Source of the DNA: Nemertoderma westbladi
Taxonomy: Eukaryota; Xenacoelomorpha; Nemertodermatida; Nemertodermatidae
Direction: 5' to 3'
Length of the DNA: 54,753 nucleotides
Assembly: GCA_032718475.1 (NCBI GenBank)
Contig: JAUCBJ010003755.1
Location: 1-54,753, forward strand
The notes beneath the pieces are model-generated. The model was not told the origin of the DNA. It saw only the letters and a program-made list of their open reading frames with translations, and did no database searches. The position numbers and the translations under genes are program-made. Positions 1-14,253 of the stretch are shown here, piece after piece. How positions within the stretch are numbered: the stretch's first letter is position 1; each line of letters opens with the position of its first letter.

Positions 1-1485
1 ACCGCGCACCCCCTTTGCCCTTCGAAATGCTCAACTTGCCATGCAGCGCCCGCTTTGTGAGAAAGGTAAGACTTTGTTCGACGCCCTTGCCCGCCGTAAG
101 ACCTATAGATCAGGGTAAGCGTGACACCGTACTGGACGCCGCAAATTTAGGATCAAATAATTATATCCAGACACCCCCCCTTTGTCAAGTCCTACGAATC
201 CCTGGGTTAACCTGTACTTCCTGCAGGTGCGAACTATTGCCATTCGTCAGTACGCGAGTACACATTAGGTACGGACAGCATACGTTCCATAATTTAGTGA
301 TTCATAGCACTGACTGTTTGGTACCGGTTCGCTTTGTAGAACGTACATTAGTACCCCCCCCCTCCTGTCTGGAGTTAGCTATTTGATCAGGCAAGGAGTA
401 TTTCTGCTACCGGCACACTGCTTGGCCTAGGGAGGTTTTATTAATATCCTACCGCGCCTTGCCACGTACTGATAGGTATTGCTGCTAACTACCGCAGCAA
501 CAAAGTTCTAGAATTAAATTAGTATACCAGATCAGCTAACGTACGGTAGCGATTAACCCCTATTCTTATCTTACAACCAGAATCTGGTATTAGTGCCGAT
601 CACGGGTGTAGTTACTAACACTGTGGTTGCCCATTGGGTTGTGGATAGGAAGGAGAGAGCTTTGACGTCATTCGTGAGTATAAAGTTCTACAAACGCGAC
701 TAGTTTATTTTAGTAGCTAGCGCACGGTATCATTTTAGTCAGAAAATCACTAAAACCTAGTAAAAGGAATTACACGAAATTGTTTTATTTGTAACACACC
801 CACACACACACGCCCTAAAACATATCGCCCTTAAAGTCCTACTAGCTATAGCGTACTATACATTACGTTAGGTGGAAATTATCTGTATTTGTAAAATTAG
901 GATCTGATTTAGTTGCGGCAAGATAAGGAGTATTTCACTTTCGTTATTAAACTGTTGTTTGTCTGGACAACGGTATTGTTACATTTAGGCCTGACCTTTT
1001 AGACTGATTTCGTACAGGGGGATCAGTTATTGTTACATTTAGGCACGACCTTTAGGCTGATTTCGACAGGGATGATCAGCATTGTTACACTAGGTCTGTT
1101 AACCACCTAGTTCGTATATAAACCATATAAATCACACCGCGGCAAGTTACTGTATTTAGGACTGTCAGTGATAGTTAGGATTCGCTGCGCGGGGATTGTT
1201 TTCCCGTGAGTTTGGTCTGTTACGGTAACTGTACATCTGCCTCACCGGTTAGAGGACAGGTATCCTTCTGTCTAGTACGTAGGCATTCGACCCGCTCACG
1301 TACATAGAATAGATACAAGGCTCTGTTCCTCGCCAGTAGTCGTTTGTGTACTATATCTGTTTGTTTAGATATCCTGGACTGGGATTTGTTGTCAGATACT
1401 GTACAAGCCCGTATACATTACTAGAGTCTCATAGTAAGATACATCGTTACTAGGATCTGGTAAGCGGTATACTACTGGACCCTTA
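1..1485. other. Unique sequence, no gene recognised
   Basis: I see no convincing exon, transposon domain or RNA gene here. A 123-codon open frame at 15-386 on the plus strand has a composition unlike a conserved protein and contains C-tract-encoded proline runs, so I do not call it. The stretch is rich in short TACGGTA/GTACGTA-like words resembling the leader of the BEL element at 19.9-20.3 kb, which may mean it is old transposon sequence, but I cannot align it. Confidence 0.5.
974..1101. repeat. Short tandem duplication of about 54 bp (2.4 copies)
   Basis: Units start at 974, 1028 and 1081, each beginning with ATTGTTACA and followed in the first two by TTTAGGC, a GACCTTT block and a GGCTGATTTCG-like block ending in GATCAG. 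The third copy is cut off after about 20 bp. No function is evident. Confidence 0.75.
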
Positions 1486-4400
1486 CAAGTTGAGCAGACA
1501 CGAGTTGTACAGACACGAGTTGTACAGACACGAGTTGTACAGACACGAGTTGTACAGACTCGAGTTGTACAGATACGAGTTGTACAAACACGAGTTGTAC
1601 AGACACAAGTTGTAGAGACACCAGTTGTACAGACACGAGTTCAGACACGAGTTGTACAGACACGAGTTGTAGAGATACGAGAACAAACACGAGTTGTACA
1701 GACACGAGTTGTACAGATACGAGAACAAACACGAGTTGTACAGACACGAGTTGTACAGATACGAGAACAAACACGAGTTGTACAGACACGAGTTGTACAG
1801 ATACGAGAACAAACACGAGTTGTAAAGACACGAGTGGTCCGGACACAAGTTGTACAGACACAAGTTGTACAGATACGAGTACAAACACGAGTTGAACAGA
1901 CACGAGTTGTACAGACACGAGTTGTACAGATACGAGTTGTACAGAGATGAGTTGTGCAGACACGAGTTGTACAAACACGAATTGTACAGACACAAGATGT
2001 ACAGGCACAAGTTGTACAGACACGAGTAGTGCAGACATGAGTTGTACAGATACGAGTTGTACAGACAACGAGTTGTACAGACACGAGTTGTACAGACACG
2101 AATTGTACAGACACAAGTTGTACTGGCACAAGTTGTACAGACACGAGTTGTACAGACACGAGTTGTACAGATACGAGAACAAACACGAGTTGTACAGACA
2201 CGAGTTGTACAGATACGAGAACAAACACGAGTTGTACAGACACGAGTTGTCCGGACACAAGTTGTACAGACACAAGTTGTACAGACACGAGTTGTACAGA
2301 TACGAGAACAAACACGAGTTGTACAGACACAAGTTGTACAGATACGAGAACAAACACGAGTTGTACAGACACGAGTTGTCCGGACACAAGTTGTACAGAC
2401 ACAAGTTGTACAGAAACGAGTACAAACACGAGTTGAACAGACACGAGTTGTACAGACACGAGTTGTACAGATACGAGTTGTACAGACAACGAGTTGTACA
2501 GACACGAATTGTACAGACACAAGTTGTACAGACACGAGTTGTACAGATACGAGTTGTACAGACATGAGTTGTGCAGACACGAGTTGTACAGACACGAATT
2601 GTACAGACACAAGTTGTACAGGCACAAGTTGTACAGACACGAGTAGATCAGACACTAGTTGTACAGACACGAGTATTGCAGACACTAGTTGTAGAGACAC
2701 GAGTTGTACAGACACGAGTTGTTCAGACACGCGTTGCACAGACACGAGTTATACAGACACGAATTGTACAGACACGAGTAGTACAGACACGAGTTGTACA
2801 GATACGAGAACAAACACGAGTTGTACAGACACGAGTTGTACAGACACGAGTTGTACAGATACGAGTTGTACAGACAACGAGTTGTACAGACAACGAGTTG
2901 TACAGACACGAGTTGTACAGACACGAATTGTACAGACACAAGTTGTACAGGCACAGGTTGTACAGACACGAGTAGTGCAGACACGAGTTGTGCAGACACG
3001 AGTTGTACAGAAACGAGTTATACAAACACGAGTTGTATAGACACGAATTGTACAAACACGAGTTGTACAGACACGAATTATACAGACACAAGTTGTACAG
3101 ACACGAATTGTACAGACACGCGTTGAACAGACACGAGTTGTGCAGACACGAGTTGTACAGACACGAATTGTACAGACACAAGTTGTACAGGCACAAGTTG
3201 TACAGACACGAGTAGTGCAGACACTAGTTGTACAGACACGAGTATTGCAGACACTAGTTGTAGAGACACGAGTTGTACAGACACGAGTTGTTCAGAAACG
3301 CGTTGTACAGACACGAGTTATACAGACACGAGTTGTACAGACACGAGTTGTACAGACACGAGTTGTAGAGACACGAGTTGTACAGACACGAGTAGTGCAG
3401 ACACGAGTTGTACAGACACGAGTTGTGCAGACACGAGTTGTACAGTCACGATTTGTACAAACACGAGTAGTGCAGACACGAGTTGTACAGACACGAATTG
3501 TACAGACACTAGTTGTACAGACACGAGTTGTACAGACACGAGTTGTACAGACACGAGTTGTGCAGACACGAGTTGTACAGTCACGATTTGTACAAACACG
3601 AGTAGTGCAGACACGAGTTGTACAGACACGAATTGTACAGACACTAGTTGTACAGACACGAGTTGTACAGAAACGAGTTATACAAACACGAGTTGTATAG
3701 ACACGAATTGTACAAACACGAGTTGTACAGACACGAATTATACAGACACAAGTTGTACAAACACGAATTGTACAGACACGCGCTGACAGACACGAGTTAT
3801 ACTGACACGAGTTGTACAGAAACGAGTAGTGCAGACACGAGTTGTAGAGACACGAGTTGTATAGACACGAGTTGTACAGACACGAGTTGTACAGACACGA
3901 GTTGTGCAGACACGAGTTGTACAGTCACGATTTGTACAAACACGAGTAGTGCAGACACGAGTTGTACAGACACGAATTGTACAGACACTAGTTGTACAGA
4001 CACGAGTTATACAGACACGAGTTGTAGAGACACGAGTTGTACAGACACGAGGGGTGCTGACAATAGTTGTAAAGACACGAGTTGTACAGACACGAGTTGA
4101 GCAGACACGAGTTGTACAGACACGAGTTGTACAGACACGAGTTATACAGACACGAGTTGTACAGACACGAGTTGTACAAACACGAGTTGTACAAACACGA
4201 GTTGTACAGACGAGTTGTGCAGACACGAGTTGTACAGACACGAATTGTGCAGACACCAGTTGTACAGACACGAGTTGTACAGACACGAGTTGTGCAGACA
4301 CGAGTTGTGCAGACACGAGTTGTACAGACACGAGTAGTGCAGACACTAGTTGTAGAGACACGAGTTGTACAGACACGAATTGTGCAGACACGAGTTGTAC

Positions 4401-7400
4401 AGACACGAGTTGTACAGACACGAGTTGTGCAGACACGAGTTGTACAGACACGAGTAGTGCAGACACTAGTTGTAGAGACACGAGTTGTACAGACACGAGT
4501 TGTACAGACAGGAGTTGTGCAGACACTGGTTATAGAGACACGAGTTGTACAGACACGAGGCGTACAGACACTAGTTGTACAGACACGAGTTATACAGACA
4601 CGAGTTGTAGAGACACGAGTTGTACAGACACGAGGAGTGCTGACAATAGTTGTAAAGACACGAGTTGTACAGACACGAGTTGAGCAGACACGAGTTGTAC
4701 AGACACGAGTTGTACAGACACGAGTTGTACAGACACGAGTTGTACAGACACGAGTTGTACAAACACGAGTAGTGCAGACACTGGTTATAGAGACACGAGT
4801 TGTACAGACACGAGGTGTACAGACACTAGTTGTACAGACACGAGTTATACAGACACGAGTTCTAGAGACACGAGTTGTACAGACACGAGGAGTGCTGACA
4901 ATAGTTGTAAAGACACGAGTTGTACAGACACGAGTTGAGCAGACACGAGTTGTACAGACACGAGTTGTACAGACACGAGTAGTACAGACACGAGTTGTAC
5001 AGACACGAGTTGTACAAACACGAGTTGTACAAACACGAGTTGTACAAACACGAGTTGTACAGACGAGTTGTGCAGACACGAGTTGTACAGACACGAATTG
5101 TGCAGACACCAGTTGTACAGACACGAGTTGTACAGACACGAGTTGTGCAGACACGAGTTGTACAGACACGAGTAGTGCAGACACTAGTTGTACAGACACG
5201 AGTATTGCAGACACTAGTTGTAGAGACACGAGTTGTACAGACACGAGTTGTTCAGAAACGCGTTGTACAGACACGAGTTATACAGACACGAGTTGTACAG
5301 ACACGAGTTGTACAGACACGAGTTGTAGAGACACGAGTTGTACAGACACGAGTAGTGCAGACACGAGTTGTACAGACACGAGTTGTGCAGACACGAGTTG
5401 TACAGTCACGATTTGTACAAACACGAGTAGTGCAGACACGAGTTGTACAGACACGAATTGTACAGACACTAGTTGTACAGACACGAGTTGTACAGACACG
5501 AGTTGTACAGACACGAGTTGTGCAGACACGAGTTGTACAGTCACGATTTGTACAAACACGAGTAGTGCAGACACGAGTTGTACAGACACGAATTGTACAG
5601 ACACTAGTTGTACAGACACGAGTTGTACAGAAACGAGTTATACAAACACGAGTTGTATAGACACGAATTGTACAAACACGAGTTGTACAGACACGAATTA
5701 TACAGACACAAGTTGTACAAACACGAATTGTACAGACACGCGCTGACAGACACGAGTTATACTGACACGAGTTGTACAGAAACGAGTAGTGCAGACACGA
5801 GTTGTAGAGACACGAGTTGTATAGACACGAGTTGTACAGACACGAGTTGTACAGACACGAGTTGTGCAGACACGAGTTGTACAGTCACGATTTGTACAAA
5901 CACGAGTAGTGCAGACACGAGTTGTACAGACACGAATTGTACAGACACTAGTTGTACAGACACGAGTTATACAGACACGAGTTGTAGAGACACGAGTTGT
6001 ACAGACACGAGGAGTGCTGACAATAGTTGTAAAGACACGAGTTGTACAGACACGAGTTGAGCAGACACGAGTTGTACAGACACGAGTTGCACAGACACGA
6101 GTTATACAGACACGAGTTGTACAGACACGAGTTGTACAAACACGAGTTGTACAAACACGAGTTGTACAGACGAGTTGTGCAGACACGAGTTGTACAGACA
6201 CGAATTGTGCAGACACCAGTTGTACAGACACGAGTTGTACAGACACGAGTTGTGCAGACACGAGTTGTGCAGACACGAGTTGTACAGACACGAGTAGTGC
6301 AGACACTAGTTGTAGAGACACGAGTTGTACAGACACGAATTGTGCAGACACGAGTTGTACAGACACGAGTTGTACAGACACGAGTTTTGCAGACACGAGT
6401 TGTACAGACACGAGTAGTGCAGACACTAGTTGTAGAGACACGAGTTGTACAGACACGAGTTGTACAGACAGGAGTTGTGCAGACACTGGTTATAGAGACA
6501 CGAGTTGTACAGACACGAGGCGTACAGACACTAGTTGTACAGACACGAGTTATACAGACACGAGTTGTAGAGACACGAGTTGTACAGACACGAGGAGTGC
6601 TGACAATAGTTGTAAAGACACGAGTTGTACAGACACGAGTTGAGCAGACACGAGTTGTACAGACACGAGTTGTACAGACACGAGTTGTACAGACACGAGT
6701 TGTACAGACACGAGTTGTACAGACACGAGTTGTACAAACACGAGTAGTGCAGACACTGGTTATAGAGACACGAGTTGTACAGACACGAGGTGTACAGACA
6801 CTAGTTGTACAGACACGAGTTATACAGACACGAGTTCTAGAGACACGAGTTGTACAGACACGAGGAGTGCTGACAATAGTTGTAAAGACACGAGTTGTAC
6901 AGACACGAGTTGAGCAGACACGAGTTGTACAGACACGAGTTGTACAGACACGAGTAGTACAGACACGAGTTGTACAGACACGAGTTGTACAAACACGAGT
7001 TGTACAAACACGAGTTGTACAAACACGAGTTGTACAGACGAGTTGTGCAGACACGAGTTGTACAGACACGAATTGTGCAGACACCAGTTGTACAGACACG
7101 AGTTGTACAGACACGAGTTGTGCAGACACGAGTTGTACAGACACGAGTAGTGCAGACACTAGTTGTAGAGACACGAGTTGTACAGACACGAATTGTGCAG
7201 ACAAGAGTTGTACAGACAGGAGTTGTACAGACACGAGTTGTGCAGACACGAGTTGTACAGACACGAGTAGTGCAGACGCTAGTTGTAGAGACACGAGTTG
7301 TACAGACACGAGTTGTACAGACACGAGTTGTACAGACAGGAGTTGTGCAGACACGAGTTGTACAGACACGAGTTGTACAGACACGAGTTGTGCAGACACG

Positions 7401-10400
7401 ATTTGTACAAACACGAGTAGTGCAGACATTGGTTATAGAGACACGAGTTGTACAGACACGAGTCGTACAGACAATAGTTGTACAGACACGAGTTGTACAG
7501 ACACGAGTTGTAAAAACACGAATTTTACAGACACAAATTGTACAGACACGAGTTGTGCAGACACGAGTTATACGGACACGAATTGTACAAACACGAGTTG
7601 TACAGACACGAACTGTACAGACACAAGTTGTACAGACACGAGTTGTGCAGACACGAGTTGTACAGACACGTGTTGTACAGACACGTGTTGTACAGACACG
7701 AGTTGTACAGACACGAATTGTACAGACACGCGTTGAACAGACACGAGTTGTGCAGACACGAGTTGTACAGACACGAATTGTACAGACACAAGTTGTACAG
7801 GCACAAGTTGTACAGACACGAGTAGTGCAGACACTAGTTGTACAGACACGAGTATTGCAGACACTAGTTGTAGAGACACGAGTTGTACAGACACGAGTTG
7901 TTCAGAAACGCGTTGTACAGACACGAGTTATACAGACACGAGTTGTACAGACGCGTTTTGTACAGACACGAGTTGTAGAGACACGAGTTGTACAGACACG
8001 AGTAGTGCAGACACGAGTTGTACAGACACGAGTTGTGCAGACACGAGTTGTACAGTCACGATTTGTACAAACACGAGTAGTGCAGACACGAGTTGTACAG
8101 ACACGAATTGTACAGACACTAGTTGTACAGACACGAGTTGTACAGACACGAGTTGTACAGACACGAGTTGTGCAGACACGAGTTGTACAGTCACGATTTG
8201 TACAAACACGAGTAGTGCAGACACGAGTTGTACAGACACGAATTGTACAGACACTAGTTGTACAGACACGAGTTGTACAGAAACGAGTTATACAAACACG
8301 AGTTGTATAGACACGAATTGTACAAACACGAGTTGTACAGACACGAATTATACAGACACAAGTTGTACAAACACGAATTGTACAGACACGCGCTGACAGA
8401 CACGAGTTATACTGACACGAGTTGTACAGAAACGAGTAGTGCAGACACGAGTTGTAGAGACACGAGTTGTATAGACACGAGTTGTACAGACACGAGTTGT
8501 ACAGACACGAGTTGTGCAGACACGAGTTGTACAGTCACGATTTGTACAAACACGAGTAGTGCAGACACGAGTTGTACAGACACGAATTGTACAGACACTA
8601 GTTGTACAGACACGAGTTATACAGACACGAGTTGTAGAGACACGAGTTGTACAGACACGAGGAGTGCTGACAATAGTTGTAAAGACACGAGTTGTACAGA
8701 CACGAGTTGAGCAGACACGAGTTGTACAGACACGAGTTGTACAGACACGAGTTGTACAGACACGAGTTGTACAGACACGAGTTGTACAAACACGAGTTGT
8801 ACAAACACGAGTTGTACAGACGAGTTGTGCAGACACGAGTTGTACAGACACGAATTGTGCAGACACCAGTTGTACAGACACGAGTTGTACAGACACGAGT
8901 TGTGCAGACACGAGTTGTGCAGACACGAGTTGTACAGACACGAGTAGTGCAGACACTAGTTGTAGAGACACGAGTTGTACAGACACGAATTGTGCAGACA
9001 CGAGTTGTACAGACACGAGTTGTACAGACACGAGTTGTGCAGACACGAGTTGTACAGACACGAGTAGTGCAGACACTAGTTGTAGAGACACGAGTTGTAC
9101 AGACACGAGTTGTACAGACAGGAGTTGTGCAGACACTGGTTATAGAGACACGAGTTGTACAGACACGAGGCGTACAGACACTAGTTGTACAGACACGAGT
9201 TATACAGACACGAGTTGTAGAGACACGAGTTGTACAGACACGAGGAGTGCTGACAATAGTTGTAAAGACACGAGTTGTACAGACACGAGTTGAGCAGACA
9301 CGAGTTGTACAGACACGAGTTGTACAGACACGAGTTGTACAGACACGAGTTGTACAGACACGAGTTGTACAAACACGAGTAGTGCAGACACTGGTTATAG
9401 AGACACGAGTTGTACAGACACGAGGTGTACAGACACTAGTTGTACAGACACGAGTTATACAGACACGAGTTCTAGAGACACGAGTTGTACAGACACGAGG
9501 AGTGCTGACAATAGTTGTAAAGACACGAGTTGTACAGACACGAGTTGAGCAGACACGAGTTGTACAGACACGAGTTGTACAGACACGAGTAGTACAGACA
9601 CGAGTTGTACAGACACGAGTTGTACAAACACGAGTTGTACAAACACGAGTTGTACAAACACGAGTTGTACAGACGAGTTGTGCAGACACGAGTTGTACAG
9701 ACACGAATTGTGCAGACACCAGTTGTACAGACACGAGTTGTACAGACACGAGTTGTGCAGACACGAGTTGTACAGACACGAGTAGTGCAGACACTAGTTG
9801 TAGAGACACGAGTTGTACAGACACGAATTGTGCAGACAAGAGTTGTACAGACAGGAGTTGTACAGACACGAGTTGTGCAGACACGAGTTGTACAGACACG
9901 AGTAGTGCAGACGCTAGTTGTAGAGACACGAGTTGTACAGACACGAGTTGTACAGACACGAGTTGTACAGACAGGAGTTGTGCAGACACGAGTTGTACAG
10001 ACACGAGTTGTACATACACGAGTTGTGCAGACACGATTTGTACAAACACGAGTAGTGCAGACATTGGTTATAGAGACACGAGTTGTACAGACACGAGTCG
10101 TACAGACAATAGTTGTACAGACACGAGTTGTACAGACACGAGTTGTACAGACAATAGTTGTAAAAACACGAATTTTACAGACACAAATTGTACAGACACG
10201 AGTTGTGCAGACACGAGTTATACGGACACGAATTGTACAAACACGAGTTGTACAGACACGAACTGTACAGACACAAGTTGTACAGACACGAGTTGTGCAG
10301 ACACGAGTTGTACAGACACGTGTTGTACAGACACGTGTTGTACAGACACGAGTTGTACAGACACGAATTGTGCAGACACGAGTTGTACAGACACGAGTTG

Positions 10401-12110
10401 TACAGACACGAGTTGTACAAACACGAATTGTACAGACACGAGTTGTACAGACACGAGTTGTGCAGGCACGATTTGTACAGACATGAGTTGTACAGACACG
10501 AATTGTGCAGACATGAGTTGTAGAGACACGAGAAGTGCAGATACTAGTTGTACAGACGCGAGTTGTACAGACAAGAGTTTTACAGACGAGTTGCGCAGAC
10601 ACGAGTTGTACAAACACGAGTTGTACAGACACGAGTTGTACAAACACGAGTTGTACAGACACGAATTTTACAGAAACAAGTTATACAGACACGAGTTGTA
10701 CAGACGAGTTGTGCAGACACGAGTTGTAGAGACACGAGTTGCACAGACACGAGTTGTACAGACACGAGTAGTGCAGACAATAGTTGTAGAGACACGAGTT
10801 GTAGAGACACGAGTTGTACAGACACGAGTAGTGCTGACAATAGTTGTAAAGACACGAGTTGCACAGACACGAGTAGTGCAGACAATAGTTGTACAGACAC
10901 GAGTTGTACAGACACGAGTAGTGCAGACAATAGTTGTAAAGACACGAGTTGTACAGACACGAGTTGTACAGACACGAGTTGTACAGACACGAGTTGTACA
11001 AACACGAGTTGTACAAACACGAGTTGTACAGACTAGTTGTACAAACACGAGTTGTACAGACGAGTTGTGCAGACACGAGTTGTACAGACACGAATTGTGC
11101 AGACACGAGTTGTACAGACACGAGTTGTACAGACACGAGTTGTACAGACACGAGTTGAGCAGACACGAGTTGTACAGCCACGAGTTGTACAGACACGAGT
11201 TGTAGAGACACGAGTTGTACAGACACGAGTTGTACAGACACGAGTTGTACAAACACGAGTTGTACAAACACGAGTTGTACAGACAAGTTGTGCAGACACG
11301 AGTTGTACAGACACGAATTGTGCAGACACGAGTTGTACAGACACGAGTTGTAGAGACACGAGTTGTACAGAAACAAGTTGTACTGACACGAGTTGTACAG
11401 ACACGAGTTGTACAGACACGAGTTGTAGAGACACCAGTTGTACAGACACGAGTTGTACAGACACGAGTTGTACAGACTCGAGTTGTACAGACACGAGATG
11501 TGCAGACACGAGTTGTACAGACACGCGTTGTACAGACACGAGTTGTACAGAGACGAGTTGTACAGACACGAGTAGTGCAGACACTAGTTGTACAGACACG
11601 AGTAGTGCAGACACTGGTTGTAGAGACACGAGTTGTACAGACACGAGTTGTACAGACACGCGATGTACAGACACGAGTTGTGCCGACACGAGTTGTACAG
11701 ACACGAGTTGCACAGACACGAGTTGTACAGACACGAGTTGTACAGACACGAGTAGTGCAGACACTAGTTGTACAGACACGAGTTGTACAGACACGAGTTG
11801 TAGAGACACGAGTTCTATAGACACGAGTTGTACAGACATGAGTAGTGCAGACACGCGTTGTACAGACACGAGTAGTGCAGACACGAATTGTGCAGACACG
11901 AGTTGTACAGACACGAGTTGTACAGACACGAGTTGTACAGACACGAGTAGTGCAGACACGAGTTGTAAAGACACGAGTTGTACAGACACGAGTTGTACAG
12001 ACACGAGTTGTACAGACACGAGTTGTACAGACACGAGTTGTACAGACACGAGTTGTACAGACACGAGTTGTACAGACACGAGTTGTACAGACACGAGTTG
12101 TACAAACACT
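1486..12110. repeat. 15-bp satellite array, about 700 units
   Basis: The unit is GAGTTGTACAGACAC with point variants (ACGAATTGT, GTGCAGACAC, GTAGAGACAC, GTACAAACAC and an ACGAGAACAAACACGAG insert common before 3 kb). Because the period is a multiple of three and the usual unit has no stop in any frame, all six frames stay open over hundreds of codons; these are not genes. Higher-order structure is clear: landmarks at 3289, 5249 and 7899 (TTCAGAAACGCG) and at 3780, 5740 and 8390 (ACACGCGCTGACAG) recur at 1,960 and 2,650 bp. The longer copies carry about 690 extra bp near 7.15-7.84 kb, and part of that block recurs near 9.8-10.4 kb. The array lies in an intron, or downstream, of the minus-strand DPP-like gene. 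Confidence 0.97.
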
Positions 12111-13526
12111 ACTGTAGTTATCCACATATGAGTTGTCAATATCTGTTGTGAATCTAAAATAAACAGACCAACCACATACCTCCCCGATAATGCCTATACG
12201 TTTTCTGTCTATATATGATTGGTTGCGAAGGAATTCGATCGCTTAATAATTGGTCATCTGCGTTTCCCAACACCAAGTTGGCCGTAGTCTGCATTACATA
12301 AATCATCTCCATGGAAACCTGCGTAAAAGTGTAGTGTATAAAAAATACTGAATAAACCTAGCCTACAAGGTGTTACTTACTTAATCTACAGTACACAACC
12401 ACGGTGGCTGATTGCGGCCAGTTGTTTCCATTTGTTTTATTTTACCCCCCCCCCCCCCCCCCCGCACCCCCGCCCCGCCATATGACCAGTATGGAAATAA
12501 ATGTTATATATTTATTTCCAACGTAATACTTAATTGTATTCTTAGGTTTATACTATTTTGTTGCTTAATTCATAAATAATTAGTGATGACTTAAGGGGGG
12601 TGGGGGGGGAGGGGGGGGGGAGGGGGGTGTGGAGGGGGGGGGGATGGGGGGGGGAGGCATAACCCCACCCCTAGCAACGTTTTTTGAAATGGCCCATTAC
12701 TTTGGGTTACAGTTTAATATAAAAATTTTATCGTCGCCAGCGAAATGTCTGGAAGGCCAAAAAGTCTCCAACGTAAATTTGAAAATTTTTAGCCTCCCCC
12801 TAGCGGCTGGCGGCAAAATAAGAATTTAACTAAAACCACTACTAGTCACTCAATCTTGGTCCAAATTTCTTTAAATCAACTTTTTTGGATTCAGCACGAT
12901 CGACCTCTACAAAGTTATCTTATAATTTTTAATTATCTAATTTTAATTAAAGTAATTAATTTAGTTAATTAATTATAATATTTTGATTAAAAATTGCTAA
13001 TTACATGAAGTATAAAGAGTATTTTGAAATTCTATAAGATAAATGTTAAAGAACTGCCGACACCATTTCAAATGTCAAATGAGTCTAAAATAATGAGATT
13101 TGGTTGGAAAATGGCGGATGAGTATAGTGTTTTGACGATTAAAAATATATTTCTGAGATGATTGAATTTAAAGTGTGAGATGCTACCCGCTGACCCGCGC
13201 AAAAACTGTTAATACAGTAGGCCTATGTATGTTTATGTAAGAATGTCTGTCAATATCGCCAACATGTCGAGCCAACAAGAAAGCACAAAACAATGCTAAG
13301 ATTTTTGTCACGGGTTTTCCTGGTCAATGATTTCATTTCTGAGGTCAGTTTTAATATTTGATGACTTCCAAATTGTCTGGTTGGCTGTCGATTATATTTT
13401 GACGGACAGACAGACAGGCATAAAAGGTATTTCTAAACGGTTTTCAAATTTGGAATTTGATAAAAATGTGCTCTAGATAAAATAATAAAAACAATTTTGA
13501 AAAAAAATTCGAAAGTGGGGCTACCA
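12111..13526. other. Noncoding sequence between satellite and C-rich array
   Basis: No exon or transposon domain is recognised. It holds a run of 19 C at 12445-12463, the G-rich tract listed separately, and AT-rich DNA around 12.9-13.0 kb with repeated TTAATTA words. By position it belongs to the intron following the 13965-14150 exon of the minus-strand gene. Confidence 0.6.
12595..12657. repeat. G-rich tract with G-quadruplex potential
   Basis: About 63 bp that are almost entirely G, with runs of 6 to 11 G separated by single A or T or by GTGTGGA. Many overlapping G-quadruplexes are possible on the plus strand, and i-motifs on the other. Confidence 0.85.
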
Positions 13527-13826
13527 CCCCCCCCCCCCCTCCCCTTAATGATATGGAACGTAGTACCCCCCCCCCCCCCCCCCTTAAAGATATGGAACGT
13601 AGTACCCCCCCCCCCTTAATGATATGGAACATAGTACCCCCCCCCCCTTAAAGATATGGAACGTAGTACCCCCCCCCCCCCCCCCCTTAAAGATATGGAA
13701 CGTAGTACCCCCACCCCCCCCTTAATGATATGGAACATAGTACCCCCACCCCCCCTTAATGATATGGAACATAGTACCCCCCCACCCCCCCTTAATGATA
13801 TGGAACATAGTACCCCCCCCCCCCCC
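13527..13826. repeat. C-tract minisatellite, eight units of 33-42 bp
   Basis: Each unit is a C run of 8-17 bases followed by TTAAWGATATGGAACRTAGTA. The word GATATGGAAC occurs eight times. Unit length varies mainly through the C run, as expected for slippage. The minus-strand open frame here is a by-product of the repeat. It lies just downstream of the 13965-14150 exon in the sense of the gene. Confidence 0.95.
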
Positions 13827-13964
13827 TAATTGAACTTCTATATATCGTTAGCGAGCTCGCAACGAACATTTTTATCGCACCCCAATAACAACTTCGCTAA
13901 GGGAACCCCCCCGTACCCCAAGGTTGAATATTATGATATTATTCGACAAGAAAAATTCACGAAC

Positions 13965-14150
13965 TTGAGCCACTGCCGTCCACTTCCGCCACCATCACAT
14001 CCAAAGTGCCAACCAGATGTTGCGCCCACAAGCTGTTGGCAATACCGTCGGTTAATATGGAGCTTTCCGGTCGGGTTACCATAGAAACTAGTAGAGGGTA
14101 TTGGTATTCTTCGTCGTAATTTGGAGGGGTGTAGAGTTTAATCCAAATCC
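13965..14150 (-). CDS. DPP4-family (S9B) exon: start of the hydrolase domain
   Basis: Read on the minus strand, an acceptor (CTTTATAG) is followed by two bases and then a frame encoding PPNYDEEYQYPLLV and, 35 residues on, EVDGSGS. This matches the junction of the beta-propeller and alpha/beta-hydrolase domain in dipeptidyl peptidase 4 relatives, where the pattern is PP-x-F/Y-D, YPLL, then DGRGSG. The two-base start fits the one-base overhang of the exon at 47173-47319, forming a Gly codon. In DPP4 and FAP the segment after YPLL holds the tyrosine of the oxyanion hole (VYxGP); here the equivalent is VSMVTRP, without tyrosine, as in the non-enzymatic DPP6/DPP10 branch. The donor is weak: GT at 13964-13963 gives 186 bp ending with a one-base overhang, and GTGAAT just beyond is an alternative. 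A stop follows in frame, so the exon must end here. The serine-nucleophile exon is not in the window. Confidence 0.78.
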
Positions 14151-14253
14151 CTATAAAGTACCGGTACAATACATAATAGTAACAACATGTTAGTTAGTCC
14201 TACGTGAGTAGTAGATGTTTGGTCCTCTCGGCGACAGTTGGACCACACTGACT

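Noticed and set aside
1472-12175. Dozens of long open frames on both strands (up to 837 codons)
   Set aside because: They are forced by the 15-bp repeat, which has no stop in most frames; composition is a fixed 5-residue cycle in every frame and there is no start context or domain.
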